Shown here: one piece after another, positions 22,402 through 30,307 of the stretch
Layout of the letters: each line of letters begins with the position of its first letter
How positions within the stretch are numbered: position 1 is the stretch's first letter
Source: a bacterium 1xD42-67
GTDB taxonomy: Bacteria; Bacillota; Clostridia; Oscillospirales; Oscillospiraceae
Direction: 5' to 3'
Assembly: GCA_003612335.1 (NCBI GenBank)
Contig: RAYO01000011.1
Coordinates: 1-39,275, forward strand
Length of the DNA stretch: 39,275 bases
Translations under genes and position numbers: made by a program
Notes under the pieces: generated by a model
Databases searched by the model: none
What the model was told of the DNA's origin: nothing
Seen by the model: only the letters and a program-made list of their open reading frames with translations

Positions 22402-23439
22402 ATGCGGAACAAACTATCGTCCCTGGGGCTGGCCCTGTGCATGGCGGTCACTATGGTGTCCGCGGCAGCGGCGGTCCCCGCCGTAACTGTGGAGCAGATC
22501 CCACCTGCCGGCACCGCCTATGCGGCCAGTCAGACCGTATCCATCGACGGCAAACCGGTGACCTTTCAGATGTACGCCCTGAGGAACGCCAGCGGCTTCG
22601 GCACCAACTACGTCAAGCTGCGGGACCTGGCCTACGCCCTCAACGGGACATCGGCCCAGTTCGCGGTGGAGTACGACGGCTCCATCCGGGTGGTCCCCGG
22701 GCGGGCCTACACCCCCGCCGGCGGCGAGATGACCACCCCCTTCACCGGCGACCGGCGCTACACCGGGGGCACCACAGGGCTGAAGGTGACCGGCGAGGCG
22801 GTGGATCTCACCGCCTTCACCCTGCTGGACGACCAGGGGGGCGGCTACACCTACTTCAAGCTCCGGGACCTGGGGGCCATCCTGGGCTTCGGCGTGGGCT
22901 GGGACGACGCCGCCAAGCAGGTCACCCTGGACACCGGCAGCGGGTCGGGGGGATCTGATGCCCAGGCCCTGTCCGACGAGGCCCTGCTCCAGTTGGCGAA
23001 GGATCTGATGGAGCGGGCGAGCTATGTGGATCAATATCTCGTTAACGCCCATTTCATCGAGACCGATCAGCAGGACAGCATCACTCTGAACGATGGGTAT
23101 TCTGATATGAGATACTACCGTGTGATCGGATATCAGACCGTCGCCCAGGTGGAGGAGGCTGCCCGGCAGTATTGGTACAGCATCTTCTCCCGCCAAGTGC
23201 CCTTCGAGGGTGAGGGCGCATCTTCCATCTCCAGAAATTTTGTGGAGGCAAACGGTGGGGTGTACTGCGGGTATCTGCTGGGCTTAGGAGGCGATGGCAT
23301 GATCGAGGTGGACCGGCTGATCTCCCGGACCGCCGATAGGGCGGTATTTGCAGGCCATGAAGAATTTGGCGATGATCTGTATCCCCTTCAGTTCTCTCTG
23401 GTCCTGGAGGACGGGGAGTGGAGATACCTGCCCAACTGA
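22402..23439 (+). CDS. Secreted protein with copper-amine-oxidase-N-like (stalk) repeats
   Basis: A 345-aa exported protein: signal peptide with a long hydrophobic core and a likely cut after AYA (about residue 33). Two similar modules follow, VTFQMYALRNASGFGTNYVKLRDLAYALNG and LDDQGGGYTYFKLRDLGAILGFGVGWDDAAKQVTL; the paired KLRDL motifs and the VGWD...VTL end are typical of the Cu-amine-oxidase N-terminal / stalk domain common in clostridial envelope proteins, which has no catalytic role. After a glycine linker the last 165 residues are unrecognised and of lower G+C. AGGAGG lies 8 bases before the ATG at 22402; the frame is open upstream but lacks a ribosome site there. Confidence 0.85.
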   Translation: MRNKLSSLGLALCMAVTMVSAAAAVPAVTVEQIPPAGTAYAASQTVSIDGKPVTFQMYALRNASGFGTNYVKLRDLAYALNGTSAQFAVEYDGSIRVVPGRAYTPAGGEMTTPFTGDRRYTGGTTGLKVTGEAVDLTAFTLLDDQGGGYTYFKLRDLGAILGFGVGWDDAAKQVTLDTGSGSGGSDAQALSDEALLQLAKDLMERASYVDQYLVNAHFIETDQQDSITLNDGYSDMRYYRVIGYQTVAQVEEAARQYWYSIFSRQVPFEGEGASSISRNFVEANGGVYCGYLLGLGGDGMIEVDRLISRTADRAVFAGHEEFGDDLYPLQFSLVLEDGEWRYLPN

Positions 23440-23460
23440 GAGGGATGACCACACCATGCA

Positions 23461-23500
23461 AAGAGGGGCGCCGTCCTGACGGACGGCGCCCCTCTTTTTT
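23461..23500. terminator. Terminator between convergent CAO-N-like and amidohydrolase genes
   Basis: A perfect 16-bp stem (AAGAGGGGCGCCGTCC and its complement) around TGAC, followed by a T-run on the plus strand. Its core repeats the hairpin at 22231-22258. Confidence 0.9.
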
Positions 23501-24320
23501 ACAGTCCCAGGCCGTAGATCCTGTTGGCGTTGGAGAAGAACACCTTCTCCCAGTGCTTTTCCGGCACCAGCCGCTGGATGAAGCGGATATACTCCTCCAG
23601 ATTGACGATGGGCCAGTCGGTGCCATACATCAGGTCGTCCCACCGGCCGATGGCGGTGAGCCAGGTGGTGAGGAGACCGGCGTAGCCCGCCTGCTCGCGG
23701 AAGTAGGCATCGAGATCCACCCGGCCCTCCAGCAGACCGGACAGGTCGGCGGACACGTTGGGATCCTTCTCCACCACGGCTGCGGCGGCGTCCAGGAAGG
23801 GGTTGCCGAAGTGGCACATGACGAACCGGGTCCTCCTGTGGTCCGCCGCCACCTCGTCCAAGGCCAAAGGGTGGCAGTATTTCAGATGGGCCCGGGCCAT
23901 GGAGGTGAGACCCATGTGGACAGCCACCGGCTTGTCATACCGGGCGGCCAGCTCATAGACGGGCTCATAGACGGGGTCGGACAGCCACAGTTTGTTGTAT
24001 CCAGGGTAGAGCTTCACCCCGCAGCAGGCGTCCCGCTCCAGATGGGCCTCCACCCGCTCCGCCAGGTCGGGGATGGGCCTGTCCCCCTGGTCCATCAGGG
24101 CGCTGTCCAAGCCGATGCAGTAGTGGAACAGATCGGCGGGATAGGTGTGGTAGTCCAGCTCCAGGCTCCGGTTGCCCATGACCACCCCGTGGACGATCCC
24201 CAGCCGGCCGTACGCCTGGCGCAGATGGCCGGCGGAGTTCTCATGGCCCACGGCCCGGGCCATGGCGTCGGTACTAGGAGAGGGGGGGAAGAGGTGGAGG
24301 TGAGCGTCTATGATCTTCAT
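23499..24320 (-). CDS. Amidohydrolase (amidohydrolase-2 / TIM-barrel metal-dependent hydrolase)
   Basis: A 273-aa cytosolic hydrolase of the amidohydrolase-2 group. It begins MKIIDAHLHLF (the first metal HxH), then GVKLYPGYN with the lysine after the fourth strand region, VAVHMG, FVMCHFGNP (histidines of strands five and six) and MYGTDWPI (the strand-eight aspartate). Full length for the family. Members act as decarboxylases, lactonases or amidases; no substrate can be named. AAAGGAG lies 8 bases before the ATG and a strong promoter precedes it. It is divergent from mglB with about 245 bases between them. Confidence 0.88.
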   Translation of the reverse strand: MKIIDAHLHLFPPSPSTDAMARAVGHENSAGHLRQAYGRLGIVHGVVMGNRSLELDYHTYPADLFHYCIGLDSALMDQGDRPIPDLAERVEAHLERDACCGVKLYPGYNKLWLSDPVYEPVYELAARYDKPVAVHMGLTSMARAHLKYCHPLALDEVAADHRRTRFVMCHFGNPFLDAAAAVVEKDPNVSADLSGLLEGRVDLDAYFREQAGYAGLLTTWLTAIGRWDDLMYGTDWPIVNLEEYIRFIQRLVPEKHWEKVFFSNANRIYGLGL

Positions 24321-24353
24321 GGGATCCGCTCCTTTCCTGAAAGGTCATCCACC

Positions 24354-24382
24354 ATTATAATATGGATCGGTCCGCTCCGCAA
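24354..24382 (-). promoter_or_regulatory. SigA-type promoter of the amidohydrolase gene
   Basis: On the minus strand TTGCGG (24382-24377), a 17-base spacer and a perfect TATAAT (24359-24354). Confidence 0.8.
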
Positions 24383-24483
24383 GACCCATCATCTCCCCCG
24401 CCCAGAGAGCGGTCCCCCCTGTCCGGCAGGGATCTGAAGTTTTTTCATGGTTCATCCAAGAATTTTCTATCGTTTTTTTGGGA

Positions 24484-24503
24484 CCTACCCGATACAATGT
24501 AGG
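24484..24503 (+). promoter_or_regulatory. Probable mgl operon promoter region
   Basis: TACAAT (24493-24498), with an upstream GA, is the best -10; it sits inside a short inverted repeat (CCTAC / GTAGG). No good -35 is present at 16-18 bases, and the upstream 50 bases are AT-rich (a T7 run, TTTTTTCATGG). This fits a promoter that needs an activator, plausibly the YesN-type regulator encoded downstream (inference). Confidence 0.45.
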
Positions 24504-24566
24504 GCGTGGACCGGGATCTCCCCGGGACCCGAGACAAAACCTATCAAAAATTAGGAGGAAACAAGA

Positions 24567-25640
24567 ATGAAGAAGACACTTGCTCTTGCTCTGGCTGTCG
24601 TCATGAGCCTTGGCCTGCTGGCCGGCTGCGGCGGCAAGGAGACCAAGGATCCCGCGAACAACGGCGGCAGCTCCAGCGGCGGCAGCTCTCAGTCCCAGCA
24701 GGGCGGCGGCTCCGATGCCTCCGATCCCACCATCCCCGAGGGCGGCACCGTGGGCGTGTGCATCTATAAGTTCGACGACGCTTTCATGACCACCTATCGT
24801 AACTCCCTCCAGGAGATCCTGGAGAGCAAGGGCTACAAGGTCACCGTGGTGGACGGCAACAACGACCAGGCCAAGCAGAACGAGCAGATCAACACCTTCA
24901 TCACCCAGAAGGTGGACGCGCTGATCATCAACCCCGTCATGACCTCCGCCGCCGATCAGATCATCGACACCGTGAAGAACGCCGGCATCCCCACCGTGCT
25001 CATCAACCGTGAGCCCACCGCCGAGCAGATGTCCGCCTACGACAAGCTGGTCTATGTGGGCTGCAACGCCGCTCAGTCCGGCACCTTCCAGGGCGAGCTG
25101 ATCCTGGAGACCGCGAACCAGGGCGACATCAACGGCGACGGCGTGATCAACTACATCATGATCCAGGGCGACCCCGAGAACATCGACGCTCAGCTGCGCA
25201 CCGAGTACTCTGTCAAGGCCCTCACCGATGCGGGCAAGGAGGTCAAGCAGCTCAATCTGACCCGCGGCGACTGGGACCGCAACCGCGGCCAGGAGATCGC
25301 CGCCAACGACCTGGCCCAGTTCGGCGACCAGATCGAGGTCATCTTCTGCAACAATGACGACATGGCCATCGGCGCCCTGCAGGCCATCAAGCAGGCCGGC
25401 CGCACGGTCAACAAGGACATCTACCTGGTGGGCGTGGACGCCTTGGCCGCCGCTCTGGAGGAAGTCAAGAACGGCAACATGACCGGCACCGTGCTGAACG
25501 ACGCCGTGGGCCAGGCCACCGCCGCTGTGGCAGAGATGGAGAAGCTGCTGGGCGGCGCCACCTACGCCTCCGGCGAGCAGAGCGTGTATGTCGACTATGT
25601 GAAGGTCACTCCCGAGAACGTGGGCGACTTCATGAAGTGA
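24567..25640 (+). CDS. mglB: Galactose/glucose ABC transporter substrate-binding lipoprotein
   Basis: A 357-aa lipoprotein (LLAGC, Cys21) with a Ser/Gly/Gln linker to about residue 50, then a GGBP-type periplasmic binding fold. Comparison from memory with E. coli MglB: the strand-one FDDAF keeps the Asp14 position, LINREP the Asn91, DWDRN the stacking Trp183, CNNDDMAIGA the Asn211, GVDAL the Asp236, GTVLND the Asn256, and DINGDGVIN is the calcium loop. The His152 position is Asn here (GDPENIDAQLR) while Asp154 and Arg158 are kept. AGGAGG lies 9 bases before the ATG. First gene of mglBAC. A second, sensor-like paralogue is encoded at 32999. Confidence 0.94.
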   Translation: MKKTLALALAVVMSLGLLAGCGGKETKDPANNGGSSSGGSSQSQQGGGSDASDPTIPEGGTVGVCIYKFDDAFMTTYRNSLQEILESKGYKVTVVDGNNDQAKQNEQINTFITQKVDALIINPVMTSAADQIIDTVKNAGIPTVLINREPTAEQMSAYDKLVYVGCNAAQSGTFQGELILETANQGDINGDGVINYIMIQGDPENIDAQLRTEYSVKALTDAGKEVKQLNLTRGDWDRNRGQEIAANDLAQFGDQIEVIFCNNDDMAIGALQAIKQAGRTVNKDIYLVGVDALAAALEEVKNGNMTGTVLNDAVGQATAAVAEMEKLLGGATYASGEQSVYVDYVKVTPENVGDFMK

Positions 25641-25667
25641 TCGGCCGTACCATCGCAAGGCTTTTTT

Positions 25668-25697
25668 GGGGTGCGTGCGCAGGTGCGCACGCACCCC
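25668..25697 (+). terminator. Intercistronic hairpin between mglB and mglA
   Basis: A 13-bp perfect stem GGGGTGCGTGCGC / GCGCACGCACCCC with an AGGT loop, 27 bases after mglB. The T-run is weak (GTTTCGATCTT), so it is probably a partial terminator or mRNA-stabilising hairpin that keeps the binding protein more abundant than the transporter, as is usual in such operons. Confidence 0.6.
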
Positions 25698-25708
25698 GTT
25701 TCGATCTT

Positions 25709-25726
25709 CTCCGGACCGGTCCGGAG
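25709..25726. repeat. 18-bp perfect palindrome
   Basis: CTCCGGACCGGTCCGGAG is self-complementary over its full length, between the intercistronic hairpin and the repeat element; either an operator-like site or more mRNA structure. Confidence 0.5.
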
Positions 25727-25736
25727 GAGCGTCTTC

Positions 25737-25808
25737 GTAGGGCGTGACGACTCGGCACGCTGCCCGGCAGGACCGGAGCCCCGGCGCGCCGGGGTCGTCG
25801 CGCCCTAC
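25737..25808. repeat. Palindromic interspersed-repeat-like element (72 bases)
   Basis: The ends are imperfect inverted repeats: GTAGGGCGTGACGAC at the left and, read from the right, GTAGGGCGCGACGAC (14 of 15). The centre carries a 16-bp perfect palindrome CCCCGGCGCGCCGGGG (25779-25794). The whole folds on itself and has no ORF. The shape is that of REP/MITE-type repeats scattered in intergenic regions; only one copy is seen here, so the class is inferred. Confidence 0.5.
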
Positions 25809-25844
25809 ACCGGAAGTCTGATCAGGAAAGAGGGGGACTGTGAA

Positions 25845-27347
25845 TTGTCAGAATATCGTTTGGAAATGAGCGGTGTGGTGAAGACCTTTCCCGGCGTCAA
25901 GGCCCTGGACCACGCCCAGCTCAAGCTCCGCCCCGGCACCGTACACGCCCTGATGGGGGAGAACGGCGCCGGCAAGTCCACGCTGATGAAGTGCATGTTC
26001 GGCATCTACCACATGGACGAGGGCGAAGTGATCTATGAGGGGGAGAAGGTCCAGATCAAGGGCCCGCTGGACGCCCTCCACCGGGGCATCGCCATGGTGC
26101 ACCAGGAGCTCCAGCCCATCCCCGAGCGCAGCATCGGCGAGAACATCTATGTGGGCCGCTACCCCATGAAGTGCCGCGGTCTGGTGGTGGACCACGACAA
26201 GATGTATGAGGACGCCGCCCAGGTGCTGAAGGAGGTCCACCTGAACTACGACCCCAGGGCCAAACTGGGCACTTTGAGCGTGTCTCAGATGCAGCTGGTG
26301 GAGATCGCCAAGGCGGTATCCGCCGACTGCAAGGTGCTCATCCTGGACGAGCCCACCTCCTCCCTCACCGCCGCCGAGGTAGAGGCCCTGTTCACCATCG
26401 TCGATGAGCTGCGGTCGAAGGGGGTCTCCATCGTCTACATCTCCCACAAGATGGACGAGATCCTCCGCATCAGCGACGAGGTCACCATCATGCGGGACGG
26501 CCAGTATGTGGGCACCTGGAGCGCCAAGGAGCTGACCACCGACTTCATCATCACCAAGATGGTGGGCCGGGAGCTGACCGACCTGTTCCCCAAGCGGGAG
26601 AACATCCCCGGCGAGGTGGTCTTCGAGGTGGAGGACTTCACCTCCATCGATCCCAAGAGCTTCCGCCACGCCACCTTCAACGTCCGCAAGGGGGAGATCC
26701 TGGGCGTCGCCGGCCTGGTGGGCGCCCAGCGCACCGAGCTGATGGAGGGCCTGTTCGGCCTGCGGTGCCACACGGCGGGCAAGATCACCTACCAGGGCAA
26801 AGAGCTGAAGATCGATCAGCCCAAGGACGCCATCAAGGCGGGGATCGCCATGCTCACCGAGGACCGCCGGGCCACCGGCATCCTGGGGGTGCTTTCCATC
26901 GCGGACAATGTGTCCATCGCCTCCCTGAACCAGTACCTGATCGGGGGGATCATGCTGGACGACGCCAAGATCGAGCAGCTGGTCCAGGAAAACGTGGCCA
27001 AGCTGTCGATCAAGACCCCGTCCTCCAAGACCCAGATCCAGTCCCTGTCCGGCGGCAACCAGCAGAAGGTGCTGATCAGCCGCTGGCTGGCTAACGACCC
27101 GGATATCTTCATCCTGGATGAGCCCACCCGCGGCATCGACGTGGGCGCGAAATACGAGATCTACTGCATCATCGCCGAGCTGGCCAAGCAGGGCAAGAGC
27201 ATCATCATGATCTCCTCTGAGATGAGCGAGCTCATCGGCATGTCCGACCGGGTGATGGTCATGTGCGACGGCCGGGTCACCGGCTTCATCGACGGCGCGG
27301 AGGCCAACCAGGAGAACATCATGGCCCTAGCCACCCGATTCGAGTAA
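25845..27347 (+). CDS. mglA: Galactose/sugar ABC transporter ATP-binding protein
   Basis: A 500-aa double ABC ATPase energising the MglC permease. First half: Walker A GENGAGKST (38-46), Q-loop region MVHQELQP, signature LSVSQMQLVEIAKAV, Walker B VLILDEPTSSL. Second half: degenerate Walker A (AGLVGAQRTELME), as usual in this family, an intact signature LSGGNQQKVLISRWL and IFILDEPTRGIDVG. The start is a TTG at 25845 with GAGGGGG 8 bases upstream; the frame runs further upstream into the repeat element but has no ribosome site, and an ATG at 25866 would remove the first strand. 204 bases separate it from mglB. Confidence 0.93.
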   Translation: MSEYRLEMSGVVKTFPGVKALDHAQLKLRPGTVHALMGENGAGKSTLMKCMFGIYHMDEGEVIYEGEKVQIKGPLDALHRGIAMVHQELQPIPERSIGENIYVGRYPMKCRGLVVDHDKMYEDAAQVLKEVHLNYDPRAKLGTLSVSQMQLVEIAKAVSADCKVLILDEPTSSLTAAEVEALFTIVDELRSKGVSIVYISHKMDEILRISDEVTIMRDGQYVGTWSAKELTTDFIITKMVGRELTDLFPKRENIPGEVVFEVEDFTSIDPKSFRHATFNVRKGEILGVAGLVGAQRTELMEGLFGLRCHTAGKITYQGKELKIDQPKDAIKAGIAMLTEDRRATGILGVLSIADNVSIASLNQYLIGGIMLDDAKIEQLVQENVAKLSIKTPSSKTQIQSLSGGNQQKVLISRWLANDPDIFILDEPTRGIDVGAKYEIYCIIAELAKQGKSIIMISSEMSELIGMSDRVMVMCDGRVTGFIDGAEANQENIMALATRFE

Positions 27348-27362
27348 GGAGGAGAGAAAGAT

Positions 27363-28433
27363 ATGGAGAGAATCAATTCGTTCAACCCCAAAAAATTCGT
27401 TTCTGACTACGCGATCATCCTGCTGGTCCTGCTGCTGGCCGTGTTCACCTTCTTCAATTCCGAGAACTTCGTCAGTCAGAGCAACTTCAAGAACCTGATC
27501 ATCAACATGGCTCCCCGGTTCATCATCGCCTGCGGCGTGTCCGGCTGTCTGATCACCAAGGGCACCGACCTGTCTGCCGGCCGCCAGGTGGGCCTGGCCG
27601 CCTGCGTGTCCGCCATGCTGCTCCAGCAAATGGACTACGCCGCCAAAATGTTCCCCGACCTGCCTGACATCCCCTGGTTCGTCGCTATGCTGATCGTCAT
27701 GGCGGTCATGTCCGTCTTCGGCGCGGTCAACGGCGCGGTCATCGCCTATCTGAAGGTGCCCCCCTTCATCGCCACCTTGGGCATGCAGCTGGTGGTCTAC
27801 GGCATCTGCTCCATCTCCACCGGCAACCAGCCTATGGGCGGCTATAAGAAGAGCTACCTGAAGGTGGCCAGCGGCACCCTCAAGACCGGTGCGGAAGATG
27901 TGAGCGGCCTGTTTTTAGAGGAAAAGGCCAATCTGAGCGACACGCCTGTGGGCTTTGTTCTGGATTTTGTCCCCTATCTGGCCATCTTTGCTGTGATCGT
28001 GGGCCTGTTCATTTGGTTCCTGTATAACAAGACACGCCACGGCAAGTACATGTACGCCATCGGCGGCAACGAGAGCGCCGCCCAGGTGGCCGGCGTCAAC
28101 GTCTCCGCCACCATCATCCGCATCTATGTGCTGGCCTCCGTCCTGTACGGCTTGGCTGGCTTCCTGGTGGGCGCCAAAGCCGGCGGCGCCTCCACCGCCA
28201 CCGCCTACGGCTACGAGCTGGAGGCCATCGCCGCCTGTACCATCGGCGGTGTATCCGCTAACGGCGGCGTGGGCAAGGTGTCCGGCGTCCTGGTGGGCGT
28301 GCTGGTCTTCGAGATCCTGAAGATCTGCCTGCAGTTCCTGCGCCTGGACCCCGCCTACACTTTCGTGGCCCAGGGCCTGGTCATCATCGTGGCCGTCGCC
28401 CTCGACCTGCGCAAGTATCTGGCTAAGAAGTGA
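27363..28433 (+). CDS. mglC: Galactose/sugar ABC transporter permease
   Basis: A 356-aa membrane protein of the BPD_transp_2 / RbsC-MglC group, with nine to ten hydrophobic segments. Family marks: GCLITKGTDLSAGRQVGLAA, VNGAVIAYLKVPPFIATLGMQLVVYGI, GKYMYAIGGNESAAQVAGVNV (the coupling loop contacting MglA) and GGVSANGGVGKVSGVLVGVLVF. A stretch after GNQPMGGYKKSYLKVASGTL (about 160-190) is an external loop longer than in RbsC, typical of MglC. AAGGAGGAG lies 8 bases before the ATG, 15 bases after mglA. A strong terminator follows. Confidence 0.94.
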   Translation: MERINSFNPKKFVSDYAIILLVLLLAVFTFFNSENFVSQSNFKNLIINMAPRFIIACGVSGCLITKGTDLSAGRQVGLAACVSAMLLQQMDYAAKMFPDLPDIPWFVAMLIVMAVMSVFGAVNGAVIAYLKVPPFIATLGMQLVVYGICSISTGNQPMGGYKKSYLKVASGTLKTGAEDVSGLFLEEKANLSDTPVGFVLDFVPYLAIFAVIVGLFIWFLYNKTRHGKYMYAIGGNESAAQVAGVNVSATIIRIYVLASVLYGLAGFLVGAKAGGASTATAYGYELEAIAACTIGGVSANGGVGKVSGVLVGVLVFEILKICLQFLRLDPAYTFVAQGLVIIVAVALDLRKYLAKK

Positions 28434-28449
28434 TATCCATCCGGTCCAT

Positions 28450-28480
28450 GGGGGCTGGCGCGAACGCGCCGGCCCCCCTT
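28450..28480 (+). terminator. Terminator of the mglBAC operon
   Basis: GGGGGCTGGCGCG pairs with CGCGCCGGCCCCC (one G-T pair), followed by CCTTTCC. It separates mglBAC from the two-component operon. Confidence 0.75.
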
Positions 28481-28611
28481 TCCAAATGGGGCATCCTGAC
28501 ATCACAGCGCCGGCCAGCCTGAAGACCGGTACAGCCGCTTCTCAAGCGGGAAGATACGCCATCAAAAACGGCCTGGTCAGATCCTAACACCTGGGCGCAG
28601 GAAAAGGATCC

Positions 28612-28641
28612 TTGATTCTTTCCGTGCCCTTTGATTATAAT
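28612..28641 (+). promoter_or_regulatory. SigA-type promoter of the sensor operon
   Basis: TTGATT (28612-28617), an 18-base spacer and a perfect TATAAT (28636-28641), 19 bases before the response-regulator start. Confidence 0.75.
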
Positions 28642-28660
28642 GGGAGGGAGGTGATCGCTG

Positions 28661-30274
28661 ATGGAGGAATACCGGGTCCTGCTGGTGGATGACGAGGAGG
28701 AGATCCGCACCGGGATCGGCCGGAAGATCGACTGGTCCAGTCTGGGCTTCGTCCTGGCGGGAGAGGCGGGCAACGGGGAGGAGGCCCTGGAGCTGGCGGA
28801 GCAGCTCCAGCCCGACGTGGTGCTCACCGATATCAAGATGCCCTTCATGGACGGCCTGGAGCTGTGCCGCCACCTGCGGCAATCCCTGCCCGGGGCCAAG
28901 CTGGTGGTCTTCTCCGGCTTCGACGATTTCGAATACGCCCGCCAGGCCATGGGGGCAGGGGTGTCGGAGTATATCCTCAAGCCGATCAACGCCCCGGAGC
29001 TGATGGAGGTGCTGGCCAAGCTGCGCCGTCAGCTGGATGAGCAGCGCATGGAACGGCGGGACATGGAGACCCTCCGCCGCCGGTATGACGAGAGCCTGCC
29101 CGTCCTCCGGGAGCTGTTCTACACCCGGCTCCTCAGCGGACAGCTCGGCGCCGGCCAGGTCCAGGACCGGGCCGCCCGGTATGAGATCGAGCTGCCTGCG
29201 GGGCTGTGGATCGCCGCCCTGGTCCACGCAGACCTGGGAGGAGACGGAGGAGAGGCCGGGCGGGACGAGCTGATCCTCCTGTCGGTGCAGTCCTTCCTCA
29301 GCGAGCACTTCGTCCTGGAGGGCTGTACCGCTCAGGTGCTCCTCTACAGCGACACAGCGGCCCTGCTGGTCCAGCTTTCCGGGCCGGACCGGCTCTACCC
29401 CCTGCTGGAGGAGCTGGAGCGGCTGAGCCTGCTGTCTCAGAGCTATCTGGGGATCCCCCTCACCGCGGGGGTGGGCACGATCTGTCAGGGGCCGGAGGAG
29501 CTGCACCGCAGCGTGGAGGGGGCCCGCTCCGCCCTGGACTACCGGGCCCTCACCGGGGGCGGCCGGGCCATCTATATCGGCGACCTGGAGCCCCAGTCCA
29601 CCGCCGACCTCTCCTTCGAGGAGAAGGACCAGCGTCTGCTGTCCGCCGCCGTCAAGCTGGGCTCCCCCGAGGAGGTGGAGCAGGTGGTCCGGGGGCTGAT
29701 GGAGCGGCTGAATCAGACGGGGCTGTCCCTGTCCAAGTGCCACCTGTTCCTGCTGGAGATGGTCACCTGCCTGGTCCGCCTGGCCCGGTCCGGCGGCGTG
29801 GGGGTGGAGGAGATCTTTGGGGCCAACTTCACCGGCGCGGTGTCCATCTCTGACTTCTCCAGCCTGGAGGAGCTGGGCCGGTGGCTGGGGGAGCGGTGTC
29901 TGAAGCTCCATGCGCTGCTTGGAAAGCAGCGCACTGACTCCACCTGGCGCCTGGTGGAGCAGGCCAAGGAGTATATCGCCGGCCATTACGCCGACGAACA
30001 GCTCAGCGTGGAGGCCCTGTGCGCCCATATCCACCTGTCCCCCACCTATTTCTCCACCCTCTTCAAGCGGGAGGTGGGGATGAGCTTCACCGCCTATGTC
30101 ACCCAGGTGCGCATGGACGAGGCGGTGCGCCTGCTTCGAGACACCGACGAGAAGACCTACCGGATCGCGGAGAAGACGGGCTTCTCCGATCCCAACTACT
30201 TCAGCTATGTGTTCAAGCGGCATTTCGGCCTGTCTCCCTCCAAGTTCCGGGCGGGACAGAGGGGACAGGGCTGA
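28661..30274 (+). CDS. Response regulator, YesN-type, with AraC-family output domain
   Basis: A 537-aa transcription regulator. The receiver domain (1-125) has the acidic pair Asp10/Asp11, phospho-acceptor Asp57 (VLTDIKMP) and Lys107 (YILKP). A long middle region (130-425) is of the kind seen in YesN-like regulators. The C-terminus is an AraC double helix-turn-helix: LSVEALCAHIHLSPTYFSTLFKREVG, then YRIAEKTGFSDPNYFSYVFKRHFGLSPSKFR. GGGAGGTGA lies 9 bases before the ATG. It is the first gene of a tight operon with its kinase and two binding-protein-like genes, just after mglBAC, so regulation of mglBAC is the likely job (inference). Confidence 0.93.
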   Translation: MEEYRVLLVDDEEEIRTGIGRKIDWSSLGFVLAGEAGNGEEALELAEQLQPDVVLTDIKMPFMDGLELCRHLRQSLPGAKLVVFSGFDDFEYARQAMGAGVSEYILKPINAPELMEVLAKLRRQLDEQRMERRDMETLRRRYDESLPVLRELFYTRLLSGQLGAGQVQDRAARYEIELPAGLWIAALVHADLGGDGGEAGRDELILLSVQSFLSEHFVLEGCTAQVLLYSDTAALLVQLSGPDRLYPLLEELERLSLLSQSYLGIPLTAGVGTICQGPEELHRSVEGARSALDYRALTGGGRAIYIGDLEPQSTADLSFEEKDQRLLSAAVKLGSPEEVEQVVRGLMERLNQTGLSLSKCHLFLLEMVTCLVRLARSGGVGVEEIFGANFTGAVSISDFSSLEELGRWLGERCLKLHALLGKQRTDSTWRLVEQAKEYIAGHYADEQLSVEALCAHIHLSPTYFSTLFKREVGMSFTAYVTQVRMDEAVRLLRDTDEKTYRIAEKTGFSDPNYFSYVFKRHFGLSPSKFRAGQRGQG

Positions 30275-30307
30275 CGCTTTGACAAAAATGAGAGAGGAGG
30301 TGCGCCT

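Noticed and set aside
24345..25694. A 449-codon minus-strand open frame opposite mglB
   Set aside because: Antisense shadow of a canonical galactose-binding protein gene; it also crosses the mglB promoter region.
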